A DNA stretch of 64,000 nt, taken from positions 7,382,501 through 7,446,500 of the forward strand of contig JAWHQI010000079.1 in the NCBI GenBank assembly GCA_033032865.1, given 5' to 3'. This document shows positions 20,411 through 30,900 of the stretch, in pieces. Origin of the DNA: Dactylorhiza incarnata (taxonomy: Eukaryota; Streptophyta; Magnoliopsida; Asparagales; Orchidaceae). Positions within the stretch are counted from its first letter, which is position 1. Each line of letters starts with the position of its first letter. The notes beneath the pieces are model-generated. The model ran no database searches. It was not told where the DNA came from and saw nothing but the letters and a program-made list of their open reading frames with translations. The position numbers and the translations under genes were made by a program.

Positions 20411-21618
20411 TGTTGAAAAACTTGAGGTCCAGAGATGAAGTAAAATGCAGAACACTTCACAAAACTTTCCACAAGTATAGCAAGACAATGACAATGGGAA
20501 GACCGAATAGTGCTATGATATTAACTATTTCTTTACAATTCAAGATATACATGGTGAGACATGGTTCATTAGAATCACAGAGGAGAGAAGCACAAACACA
20601 AAAACTACAAGCTGTTGGCGACCTGACACCTTGAGACCACCAGACCGCATGAATAGACAAGCCAGACGGATAACCCCTGAGACTGCGCAAATAGAACATA
20701 AGCCGCACCTGTAAGACCGCAACCACAAACCACCCGACCTGTTGCTTTATTCAACTACTGAAAGACAACCAGTTAGCACTCCTTGATCGCCCAGACCGCA
20801 CAGTCTTGATCACAGAAGAACCCGCGAACACTTGCCAAGAAAAACTGCTTCCTAATGCAGACTGCAAGTCAAGATCGCCTGGCCACGTAAGACCGCCTGA
20901 TCAACTAAGTCCGCTGCACAGTCCAAGAACACCTAAATACAGTCTGCCCGGACTGGTTTATTCAAAGCTGGAAGAAAGGAGAAAAGCTGACCGTGAGCTA
21001 CTAGTCGCTAACCTACGAACAACACAAACCGGTCATTCAAAATCTCAGACCGCGCGACCTCAAATTGAGACCGGCACAATCAAGCCAACTTTGGTTCTTA
21101 CAGTTCTTCGTTATTAATGACGGGCCCTGCACCCCTATTTATAGGTGTGCAGACGGATGTCATCACCGCACAAACCCGGATATAATAATTGCCCATCAAA
21201 TCGCCAGCGGTCTCACAAGACAGACCGCCCGAGCTCAGCAAGGCTAACAACTCCCTTATTGAACCATACAGTTATATACAAAACCGCCCGATTACCGCGG
21301 TAATTAAAAACAAACCGCCCAATCTTATTGCAAAAGCAAAGAACTTCTTCAGTAACCCAGACCGACTAGAACAACACGTCAGACCGCCCAGTCACTGCAA
21401 GAAGGCATACCTACTTGAACATCTGACCGACTTGAACAAGTCGCCAGATCAACCCGTGCAAGCCGCCCGAACACTTAGCGGTCTCCCAGATCAGACCGCC
21501 CAGATCAGACCGCCTGAGACAAAACTGGCCAGAGCACCAACGCAGACCGCTCGGTCTCTGCGGTCTCCAATCTGCAGACCGCCCATCACCATTCCACTTC
21601 CACTTCAAAAATTTAACA
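20411..21618 (-). repeat. 5' LTR of element B (1208 bp)
   Basis: In minus direction TGTTAAATTTTTGAAGTGG to TTTTTCAACA. TATA box at 21143-21136. It lacks the MITE present in the other LTR. GCTAG (21619-21623) follows as the target duplication. Confidence 0.93.
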
Positions 21619-22243
21619 GCTAGCAGACCAGATATCATGTTTGCTATATGTATATATGCTAGATTTCAGGTTGACCCTAAGGAATCCAACATGATCTCTG
21701 TGAAAAGAATAATCAAATACTTAAAGGGTACACCTGAACATGGCTTATGGTATCCCGTGGAATCTAGATTTGACTTAGTAGGCTATTCAGATGCAGACTA
21801 TGCAGGATGCAGGCTGGATAGAAAAAGCACCTCAGGAACCTGTCAATTCCCGGGTGCTAGACTGATCTCATGGTTTAGCAAGAAGCAAACCTCAGTCTCC
21901 ACTTCTACAGCTGAAGCTGAGTATATAGCTGCAAGAAGCTGCTGTTCACAAATATTATGGATGTAAATTTAGTTATTAGACTGTAACTTTTCTCTTGACA
22001 ATTCCACAATATTCTGTGATAACTCTAGTGCTATTTCTATAGCTTCCAATCCTGTTCTCCATAGCAGAACTAAGCACATAGAGATAAGACATCGCTTTCT
22101 CAGGGACAATAGTGAGAAGGGTAAGATCAATCTTCAATACATTTCCACTGATATTCAAAGTGCTGACATCTTCACCAAGCCACTTGATGAAAGTAAGCAC
22201 AAGTTCTTCATCAATGCATTGGGAATGCTTGATGGAGCTCTCT
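21619..22243 (+). pseudogene. RT end and RNase H of element A, resumed after element B
   Basis: It continues the split gene with RPDIMFAICIYARFQ, GYSDADYAGC, KSTSGTCQF, SWFSKKQTSVSTSTAEAEYIAA, a TAA at 21964, then FCDNSSAISIASNPV, RTKHIEIRHRFLRD and ADIFTKPLDE, ending FINALGMLDGAL and TAG near 22241. The catalytic Asp-Glu-Asp pattern of RNase H is recognisable. The family role is degrading RNA in RNA-DNA hybrids. Confidence 0.92.
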
Positions 22244-22329
22244 AGGACACCTTTATTATGCACTCAAACCTATTTTTCATAGAAAGGTATTGCTGGGAAA
22301 AACAACAAAATTTTTAAATATATGTATAA

Positions 22330-22660
22330 CTATTCATTCAAACCTGCGACGAATACAAATCGACGCACCATTGATTTCTATTCGACGTTAGCTTCGAGAG
22401 CTATCTGGGATAGTTCATTTGAATAGAACTCGACGTAGCGTCGAATTCATATCAACGCCTACGTTGACATCATAAAGCCTGACTATATTCGGAGCCACGC
22501 CAATTCCTTCTCGACGTTGCATTGATTTCCACTCGACGTAGCGTCGACATTGCAAAGCGCACGGAGACTGCTTCTAGAAGCGACATCGACATGTTTTGGC
22601 ATGCTGAATTCATCTCTTTTCGATGTTGCTTCGAATACAACCCTAAGTTGCGACAATTCA
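22330..22660 (+). repeat. Internal TCGACG cluster between RNase H and the env-like region
   Basis: ATCGACGCACC, ATTCGACGTTAG, ACTCGACGTAGCGTCGA and TCTCGACGTTGC recur at 20-35 bp spacing. The same word occupies U3 and the gag tail of this element, and the matching place in element C (44280-44620). No frame is convincing here. Confidence 0.75.
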
Positions 22661-22740
22661 TCTACTCAAAGCAACTCAAACATTTGACTTTATTGTGCTT
22701 TTTGAATTCTCTCCCTTTCGCTCTCCTCCATTTTTCTTTC

Positions 22741-22783
22741 TACTTCTCTCTTTCTTTTTCAGTGCAGGTACCCACAGGTAATC
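22741..22783 (+). promoter_or_regulatory. Candidate 3' splice site before the env-like ORF
   Basis: A polypyrimidine run (CTTCTCTCTTTCTTTTTCAG, then GCAG) ends about 25 bases before an ATG at 22784. Element C has the same layout (CTTCTTTGTCTTTACAG ending at 44740, ATG at 44754), both followed by GTACC. This suggests the env-like frame is expressed from a spliced message. Confidence 0.5.
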
Positions 22784-24247
22784 AATGGCTTCTCCTCCAA
22801 CTCAAAGAGACCTTGTCGAAGCAATTAATCTAGCTTTAGAGACATTGCTTTCTCAATATAGTTCTCTCTACCTTGATTTCTCGAAAGACTGCTATCGAAA
22901 TCTTTGTGCTCAACATAGGAGGTTACAGAACCTCACTGCTTAAATCAAAGCCATTGCTAAAGAAGTAAGGTTGTCAGTACTGCCTGCTGATGCATTTATA
23001 TCCTTCCTCAATGATATAAAGCAGGAGGAGAAGTGTGCCAGCAGGCCACCTCAAGACTCAATATATAATACAACACTCCCCTTGTCCTTTGTTTCTGAAG
23101 GAGAGCTTGCAATCTCATCCAAGATTCTTCTACTCCGAGCATCATTTTCTCCTCCATGAACCCTGTCTTCAATTCAGAGGGAGTCATCAAAATAGGGGGT
23201 AAGTGATTTATTCTCAGATGATAATGACTACTTGAAGAGTCTGCAGGAGTCCAAAGAATGGGCCGAGTTACCTCTCCCAGAAATACTTGACTTTAGGCCC
23301 TACTCTGAAGAATCAACAACAACACCATCTCCAGTCAAGCCTGATGATCAGGTCCCTGAATTTTCTCTATCCTCTCCACCTCCAGCTCAGCTCCCTCCTG
23401 ATCTTACTCCAATACCCACTCCAATTGTCCAAGCACCAACCTTCAGAGGAATACCTCCATTCAGAGGAATGTGACACGGAAGGAATTACATAGGAAGGGG
23501 AAGATATGTTAGAGGAAGAGATATACCTATTTTGGAGAGTTATACAAAAGAGCAAAGAAAACAGTTCAAGAAGGAAAAATCCTACTACAAAACTTATGAG
23601 AAGGTTGAAATCCCTGAAAATAAAATGAAGGAGTATATTGATCCAAAGCTTGACAGTGCCCTAGATGAAATTAGAGAAAGAGATATATATGAGTTTGAAA
23701 CATCCCAAAGAGAGCTTGAAGAAAAGAGAAGGTTGTTCATTGAAAGGCTGCAGAAGGGCAAAGATGCTGTGGAAAAAGAACAACTCAAGGAGGCAATCCA
23801 AATCCCATGCACACTCTTTAATCCTACAAAGTATGCTGCAACATATCCTTAAGCAAAACTTCTTGAAAATAGAGGGCAACTTCACAAAGGAGGCCTTTGA
23901 TGTGATCTTGATGAAGCAGAGTAGCCACTTCAAAAGAAAAGGAAGACTGTATTCAAGACTGTTCCAACTTCTGGTAATCCACAATCAACATTCATTATAC
24001 CAGACCATGATGCAGAAGAGCTAGATCTAGAAGAAATAAATTTGCCGTCTGCTAAAGTCATTGGTCTGTGGTAAAACTAAATGATGTCTATCCTGAAGCT
24101 GAAGCTGACCTGGAGAAGCTCCTTAAGGGACATGAAAGACTTCAGAAAAATCCAGATAAGCCCATTCCAGCCAACCTCAAGTATGTGGAAAGAAAATTCA
24201 GAAAGGTTTATGAGGCCTTATCTACTTTTCTAAAAAAGAGAAAGTAG
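22784..24247 (+). pseudogene. Env-like (third ORF) region of element A
   Basis: The start ATGGCTTCTCCTCC opens a 47-codon helix-rich frame ended by TAA. Broken frames follow: a Pro/Ser-rich block (23232-23474, PEFSLSSPPPAQLPP) and a charged coiled-coil block (23532-23852, with ERDIYEFETSQRELEEKRR). Its position, downstream of RNase H and upstream of the polypurine tract, is that of the Sirevirus env-like ORF. No hydrophobic membrane segment or signal peptide is evident. The product is not assignable beyond position. Confidence 0.6.
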
Positions 24248-24407
24248 ATCATTTCTTAGGTATCTAACTCTGATAAACATTTATTTATATCAATCAGATG
24301 CTTTTAAGTTTACCATATCATTCAGTTTATGTCATGTATGTTTGCACTCTATTTTTCATTTATGTATGACTGAAATCACTTAAACAAATTGTAAAATTTG
24401 TTGAGAT

Positions 24408-24421
24408 AAATATGGGGAGAT
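24408..24421 (+). other. Polypurine tract of element A
   Basis: AATATGGGGAGAT directly precedes the 3' LTR TGTTGGG. Element C has AATAGGGGGAGAT at the same place. Bases 24248-24407 before it are AT-rich with no gene. Confidence 0.7.
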
Positions 24422-25254
24422 TGTTGGGTAAATACCCTTTGATTTATCTAAGCAAATTATATAAAAGTGATTTCATTAGTTATGATGTTTTACCCACATT
24501 GTATAGAAAGGGTAATTTGGCCATTAGATATCCTAGGATATCACTCACATTAGAGTGTCAAAACTAGGTCAAAATGAGCATAAATTCAGTTGAGTTAAAA
24601 CTTGCGTCGAATAAAAGTGGATGCAACTTCAACTAGAAGTCGATGCAACTCTAACTGAAAGTCGAAGTAACTCAAACTGCTTGTCAAAGTATCAAGTGAA
24701 GTCGACGCAACATTGAAATGAACTCGACGTAAAAGGAAGAGTCTGTCGAAGACATCTTTGAAGCCGACACAACTTTAATTTCAATTCGATGCAGAAGATG
24801 AAGTTCATGTCCAAGTTTTCAACTCGACGGATACGCAGATAAGAACTCGATGCAATGTCAACATCTGAGTTCAGTCAAAGTTGAGAAGGATTTCGAAGTT
24901 ACTTCTATAAGAAGTCAGAGGTGCTTCAATATAAAGGATAATGAATTCGACGCAGCGTCAAATACAGACAGAAATAGTATGTTTTCTACTATCCTTTCTG
25001 ATACTTTTCCAGAAGATCTACAAAGCTGAAATATGTTCTCTAACAACTCAATTATTACCAAGAATGGAATGGAGTATTCCAGAGAAACAACAAAGACATT
25101 ATTGGAAGTTATTCAAATCAGACTTGACGGGTCGAGAACAAAAATAGAAGAAAACATTTATTGTCCAATGGATATTCCTTCTAAGGTCAGACCAGAAGAA
25201 GAAAGAAATTCAAACACTAATGGTCAGAGAAAAAGTATATTGAGGAGGAGACAC
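24422..25254 (+). repeat. 3' LTR of element A, truncated by gypsy F
   Basis: It begins TGTTGGGTAAATACCC and aligns with 7795-8632 of the 5' LTR, up to GAGGAGGAGACA. Gypsy F starts at 25255. The rest of this LTR is not found on the far side of F, so a later deletion removed it. The open frames at 24941-25284 parallel 8317-8783 and are not genes. Confidence 0.85.
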
Positions 25255-27389
25255 TGTAACACCCTGCCAGTACGAATAGTATAACAGTAGGTCCGGCCGG
25301 GACCCCACGCCATACAAACCACACTAGCTAGGAGTTAAAAGGTGATAAACAGAAAGAACTACAACAGAGTAAACTAAACACTAGCGGAAGCATAATGATT
25401 TAACATTTCATTTAGAACTGTCCAATATCATAGGAATGAAAGCATAAAATAGAGTTACGGCCTTAGGGCCTTGCATTCACTAATGTACAAAACTCAGAAC
25501 ATACTTCGGCACGCAGGCCGGCAATACATGAGAGAGCAGAAAAGGGAGGCTGGCCTTCAAGGGACAACTCGGCAATAGGGCCATCGCCCGTTATTTCCCA
25601 CTAGTCTCACCTGCACCTACATAAGAACATTCCACCGAGCGGTGGCAAACAAAGTAACGGTCAGCACAGCTGACCAAATTATAACGACCCCACCCCTTTC
25701 CCGGGGTGGCAGAGCTTCTACCCTGCAAGCAAGACATACTAGCACAAGTACTAATATAAGGAAAGTGCAACTACAAAAGGTGAGGTTTCAAGCACAATCA
25801 ATCTTCTAGTTTGAGCATCAAAAATGAGGGAACCTAGGTATGCACATGATGTTGGTTGGGTTCACCCGAAGGTTCCCCACAACCGCCAAAACAACCGCAT
25901 GAGGATAACAACATCAATTCATCACAAACATGGGTACACACAACCGCACGCTCCATGCTCACACGGCATGCACCAAAGGTACTTCTTCCCGAGCACCAAC
26001 ACCATCATGAGTCCGGAAACTTTAGATGGAAAAGAGCTTTTGGTCGGTCTAGGCCAAACGCCTAACACGACCTCTCCCACGATCGCTCGGATTTACAAGA
26101 GATAACATCCCCCTACCGCCACGCATGGAAACGGGTTCAGTTTAGCCAATTCCCGTGCTCTTGTCATCGATTGAACACACGATGCGGGTATGACATCACC
26201 TCGGCCCGTAAGGGTTTAGCACTTGTTAGTGCTACACAAAACATAAGTAACAACACCCAAACCTTCACGAGGACTTAGGCTTTACACGTAACCAAAAAGG
26301 AGGTACAAGACCACTCCTCTACAAATCTAGTGGTGAAGGTTTGCATTCAACCACTCGCAGGCATGGGGCTTTCGTTAGGATCTTCACAAGACGCCTACGC
26401 TTAAATCCCGCAATACTATCGCATATATCACAGAGTCATTCTCCGGCATGCATTCTAGGCTTAACCTAAATGCAACGTCGCAATCCAAGCATCACCGATT
26501 CGGGCTCACGACCACGAATAGGCTTCACACAAAATGCCTAAATCCGCACGACTATCGGATTTTCTACATGCAATATGCCGGGGACGGACACATTCAACCC
26601 GGAGTTCCGAAGAACTTGAGGAAATCCTACACTTCACCCATTTGGTAAAAGGGATTCCTCATGCAAGCATAGAAAGAGGAATGAAAGGACAAATACAAGT
26701 CCAAAGTTCGGGAGGAAGAATCATTACCCTAGAAGCGTTCTCCTTAGCTATGGATCTGAGATTTCACAAGGAGGGAAAGGACCGCACCGGGCTGCACTCT
26801 CCAGATCTGGAAACGGCTCGCGGAACGGAGCTCCGGAGCTCCGTCAATGGCGGGATCTCCTCTTCTTCTTCCTTGCCTCCTTCTTCTTTCTCTAGCCTAG
26901 GAGAGAGAAAGCCCTCAAAATAATGAGGTTTTATCTCCTCTCATAAGCCCTAATAGCCTCCAGCCAAAGCCCCCAGCCGTTGGATCAAATTCCAAGAATT
27001 TTGAATGGCCGAATCAACTTCTCCGTTCAATTTCGCGGAGCAGAATAAACAGTGCGCACGTTCACAGGCGCACGGTCACTGGTCGTGCGCGAAGAACCTC
27101 TGGTCGTGCGCGTAGCTTTTCAGCTGACCATAATTCCTCTCAATTAATGCACGATCATGCGCACGATTACTGGTCGTGCGCGAAGAAAGTCACTGGTCGT
27201 GCGCGTACACCCTTTCAGCCGACCCCTATTCCTCATAACTAACGCACGATCATGGCGCACGATCACTGGCCGTGCGCTAAGAAAGCCACTGACCGTGCGC
27301 TAGGAGTATGTAGGGAAAATTCAGCCTACTTCGAGCGCAGCACTACCATTCCGCTTACTTCGATAAATTACGATATTTGGGGTGTTACA
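25255..27389 (-). repeat. LTR 1 of element F (2135 bp)
   Basis: Ends TGTAACACCC at 25255 and GGGGTGTTACA at 27389, a 10-bp inverted border with one base offset. On the minus strand it follows AAGGGAGGTGGAGT, the polypurine tract (27403-27390). It is very similar to LTR 2. Short open frames at 25824-26105 and 26448-26923 recur in both LTRs and are not genes. Confidence 0.9.
27050..27320 (-). repeat. U3 palindrome cluster of LTR F
   Basis: GCGCACGATCACTGG and TGGTCGTGCGCG recur about ten times, pairing as inverted words, within 70-340 nt of the LTR start. LTR 2 carries the same set at 32690-32950. Confidence 0.8.
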
Positions 27390-27499
27390 ACTCCACCTCC
27401 CTTAAAAGAATTTCGTCCCGAAATTTCGAAAACGTATTAGTAGCGAATACAGTTAAAATTACCTGAGGGGAATAGCAGGGGTTACTCCGCGAGCATTGT

Positions 27500-28863
27500 T
27501 TACTCTCTTTCCCAAGAGAGTTCCTCTCTTCCGCAATTGTTCCAACGGACCTTTACCATCCGAATGGACTTGTTCCGCAATTGCTTCACTTCAGTGTTTT
27601 CAATGAAAATGGGCTTGACTTTCGTCGCTAGCCCACCATCTACCGACACTTCGTTGACAGCAACAACCACACTAGGCTCTTTAACCGCCTTCCGTAACAC
27701 AGAGATGTGGAATACATCATGCAGCCTGTTCAACTCCAAAGATAGAGCAAGCCGGTAAGCAGCTTCACCGATGCGCTCCAAGATCTCGAACGGTCTTAAG
27801 TACCTCGGACTTAGCTTTTTCAAGCGTCGGATCCTTGATACTCCTTTGAACGTTTGATCTTGAGATAGACCCAGTCGCCAATGGCGAACTCGACATTTCG
27901 GTGATTTGCATTGTAATATTTTGCCTGCCGATCCTGGGCAATGAGCAAGCACTCCCAAATAGCCCGGATCGATGTATTCGTCTTGTCCACGTCCTTGCAT
28001 TTTAACAACTTTGTGTCGCCCGTTTTAGCCCAAGATAACAGTGTGCGACATTTCCTACCATAAAGAGCCTCGAAAGGGGCCATCTTTATACTCGCTTGGT
28101 AGCTGTTGTTGAAAGCAAATTCGATCATAAAGAGATGGTCCTCCCATTTCTTTCCGAAATCCAGGGCGCACATCCTCAGCATGTCTTCCATCGTCCTATT
28201 GGTCCTTTCGGTCTGTCCATCCATTTGCGGGTGGAAGGCCGTGCTAAACTTCAGCTTGGTACCCAATAGTTGATGAATCAACTTCCAATCATTCGATGTG
28301 AACCGCCCATCACGAACACTGACGATGCTACGGGGAATCCCGTGCAACCGTACGATGTTATCCACGTACAACTTTGCCAGTTTCTCTACAGAATCATCCT
28401 TCCGGTTCGGAATGAAGTGTGATACCATTGTCAGTCTGTCCACGATCACCCAGATGGCGTCGTTTCCATATTGTGATCTCGGCAATCCGTGCACGAAATC
28501 CATCGAAATATCATCAAACTTCCATTCCAGAATCGGCAAGGACTTCAAAAATCCACCGGGACGTTGACATTCCTCCTTCACCAACGCGTAAGTATTACAC
28601 TTGGCCACGTAGAGGGCAATGTCTTTCTTCATACCCAGCCACCATAAAAGTTTCTTCATGTTCTTGTACATTTTCGTGCTCCTAGGGTGGATCGAGTACT
28701 TGGTAAGATGAGCCTCGTACATCAACTCCGCCCGTAGAGTACCAATGTTTGGGATGCACAATCTGCCCTCTTTCCACATAAGGCCATCTTCTAAGGAGAA
28801 ATCAGCGTTTAACCCATCCACGGTCTCCGCTTTATAGCGTTTTATGCTCTCATCCAGCTCCAA
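27500..28863 (-). pseudogene. Integrase and chromodomain of element F, inner copy
   Basis: The H2C2 zinc region (HLTKYSIHPRSTKMY...CNTYALVK, one Cys changed to Tyr), SMDFVHGLPRSQ, VRDGRFTSNDW and DGQTERTNRTMED carry the catalytic Asp-Asp-Glu. A one-base loss near 27853 (relative to the outer copy, at GAACGGTTTG) shifts the frame. The C-terminal segment (28000-27500) holds PRYLRPFEILERIGEAAYRL and a chromodomain-like end EVKQLRNKSIRMVKVRWNN...ELSWE. Chromodomains target insertion to chromatin. Confidence 0.9.
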
Positions 28864-28875
28864 TGCCTGTCGAAC

Positions 28876-30085
28876 TCAGTCGGCAAGGTCGTATTGAACC
28901 TCCGTCCAGTTCAAGCATGCTGAAGTAGACGCCTTTCTATCAACGCAAATGATCTCCATTTCTTCCAGTTCGCGGATTAGACGCTCATCGTGCATCAAAA
29001 TCCAAATTGCTTGAGCGGGAGCCCGACGACTCAACGCGTCCGCAACTACATTTCCCTTACTAGGAGTATATTTGATGTCGAAGGTGTAGTCCCCAAGGAA
29101 CTCCATCCACCTCCTTTGACGCATATTCTACTCCCTTTGATCTAGCAAGTACTTGAGGCTTTTGTGGTCGGTAAAGATATCGATCTTCACGCCATACAAG
29201 TAATGCCTCCAAGGCTTGAGAGCAAATACCACGGCCGCTAGCTCCAAATCATGGACCGGGTAATTCCTCTCATGAACCTTCAGTTGCCGGGAGCCGTAGG
29301 CAATTACCTTCCCGAACTGCACTAGGACGCAACCCAAACTACTCCCTGAGGCGTTGCTATAAATTTCGCAGCCTTCCGTACCACATGGCGAGCATAGAAT
29401 GGGCGCCGTGGTCAGACGGCTCTTCAGCTCTTCAAAAGCTCGTGCGTACTCGGGCGACCAAACGAACTTATGATCTTTCCTAGTCTGTTTAGTGAGAGGA
29501 AGTGCAATCCTCGAGAAGTTTTCCACAAAGCGCCTATAATAGCCGGCAAGTCCTAAGAAACTTCGGACTTCCGCTACGTTTTTCAACAAAGGCCAGCTCG
29601 GATCGCTTCTATCTTCGACGGATCAACCGCAATTCCATCTCCACTAACGACGTGACCAAGGAATGCTACTGACGGTAGCCAAAACTCGCACTTGGAGAAC
29701 TTGGCATATAGTTGACTCCTCCACAAGGTGCTCAGAACTGCGTGTAGATGCCCTACATGCTCCTCTTCCGATTGAGAGTATACCAAAATGTCGTCGATGA
29801 AGGCGATCACGAATTGATCCAAATACTCTCGGAACGTCCTGATCATTAAGTCCATGAATACCGACGGTGCATTAGACCGACCAAACGGCATCACCGTGAA
29901 CTCATAGTGCCCAAAGCGGGTACTGAACGCTGTCGTTGGAATATCTCATTCCCTAATACTAAGCTGATAGTAGTCGGACCTTAAGTCAAGCATAGAGTAT
30001 ACCGTCGACCCAACCAGTTGGTCAAGTAAGTTGTCGATTCTCAGAATCGGATAACGGTTCCTCTCGGTCAGCTTGGTCCGCTACA
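28876..30085 (-). pseudogene. RT and RNase H of element F, inner copy
   Basis: RT appears from about 30085 (KLTERNRYPILRID), through [25 protein letters not shown] and the active site [15 protein letters not shown]. The connection and RNase H (29589-29128) have [29 protein letters not shown] and [11 protein letters not shown]. Stops and shifts at about 29970, 29583 and 29127 break it. The first RT motifs are deleted. Confidence 0.88.
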
Positions 30086-30677
30086 ACTAGGACAACACAA
30101 AAAAAGGTCTTAGGCCCCGAATCCTTCAACAAGGTGAAGAACATCTTTGCGCCTTTTCACAGCTTCTCCTATTCGCGCTCACTCGAGATCTATTGGGCAA
30201 CATTACCTCCAATCTATCCTCTTCCCACCAAAGTCTTGCTTCTCTTATAAGTAGGAAGGTGGTTAAGGTTACCAACATATCCTTGCTTATAAGCATTGAC
30301 ATTAAAGTCCTCTTTATTTCTGACAACCACTCAGCAGCTCTCCCAGGGGATTCTGTCCCCGCGAAGGATGGAGGGTTGAGGCTCAGAAAGTACTTTAATT
30401 GCTGGTCACGCGCTCGCCGCACAACTACCTGCGCAACTCGACGTTCCACCCTCAGCTCTACCGCAGGTTCCACTGCAGCAACAGTTACAGGGGCCACATC
30501 CAGAGTCGTAGTAGTAGGCTGTGCAAGCCGCCCAGACTGAGTGTTGATCATCGCGAAGACCGCTTCAGCGACTAACTTGATCATCTCAGCCGAAGGAGTG
30601 GTCGCTGGCACCTCAGACGACCCACCACTTTCAGGGGTGTTACGGGGTCGAGACTGCCCCGCAGCACTTCTAGTCAC
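30086..30677 (-). pseudogene. gag N-terminal part of element F
   Basis: The frame starts MTRSAAGQSRPRNTPESGG and has LKYFLSLNPPSFAGTESPGRAAEWLSEIKRTL followed by REARLWWEE, the retrotransposon gag signature. It then runs into unrelated or deleted sequence, so the knuckle and protease are missing before RT begins at 30085. Confidence 0.82.
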
Positions 30678-30885
30678 CTATAATCATGCAAGGCACAATT
30701 TAGTGACCGAAAACATAGCAAACAACAATCATGGAACGCTCATGTTCCGCAAACAAGTATGTTTTTCTATTCCTAAGTGGACATTCTTATTAGTTTTTGT
30801 CGTTTTAGGTGAATGCACATCCCGTACACACCACCCCTTAAAAGGAATTCGTCCCGAATTCGCTAAACTACGGATCGACGCTTTA

Positions 30886-30897
30886 AGTCTGATACCA
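30886..30897 (-). other. Primer binding site of element F
   Basis: The minus strand reads TGGTATCAGACT three bases after the LTR 2 end. It matches tRNA-Met for the first ten bases. Confidence 0.88.
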
Positions 30898-30900
30898 AAT

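Larger units (their letters stand above)
14751..21618 (-). mobile_element. Element B: Tork-like Ty1/copia inserted in element A RT
   Basis: Two LTRs (14751-16239 and 20411-21618) share TGTTGAAAAACTTGAGGTCC...AAAATTTAACA ends. In minus order the body has PBS (20410-20399), gag, zinc knuckle, protease, integrase, RT and RNase H, then a polypurine tract at 16249-16240. The domain order PR-INT-RT-RH is copia. Tork/Tnt1-like is my best guess from motifs. Stops at 19793, 18250 and 17281 and a frame change near 19100 disable it. It is bounded by a 5-bp target duplication with one mismatch. Confidence 0.93.
7795..25254 (+). mobile_element. Element A: Sirevirus-type Ty1/copia with env-like region, nested
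   Basis: Order on the plus strand: 5' LTR (7795-10554), gag remnant, protease, integrase, reverse transcriptase up to 14750, nested element B, then RNase H (from 21619), an env-like region (22784-24247), a degraded polypurine tract, and a 3' LTR (24422-25254) cut by gypsy F. Both LTRs start TGTTGGG(A/T)AAATACCC. The PBS and the N-terminal half of gag are missing, replaced by an LTR-like scrap (10556-10730). Pol has many stops. The gag-pol-then-env-like order, acidic/coiled-coil gag tail and two zinc knuckles are typical of Sireviruses. It is dead as it stands. Confidence 0.9.

Noticed and set aside
25824..26923. Frames of 66-129 codons in LTR 1 of element F, partly repeated in LTR 2
   Set aside because: They recur because the LTRs are copies. 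Composition is noncoding, with no conserved domain and no frame preservation across the two LTRs for the longest one.
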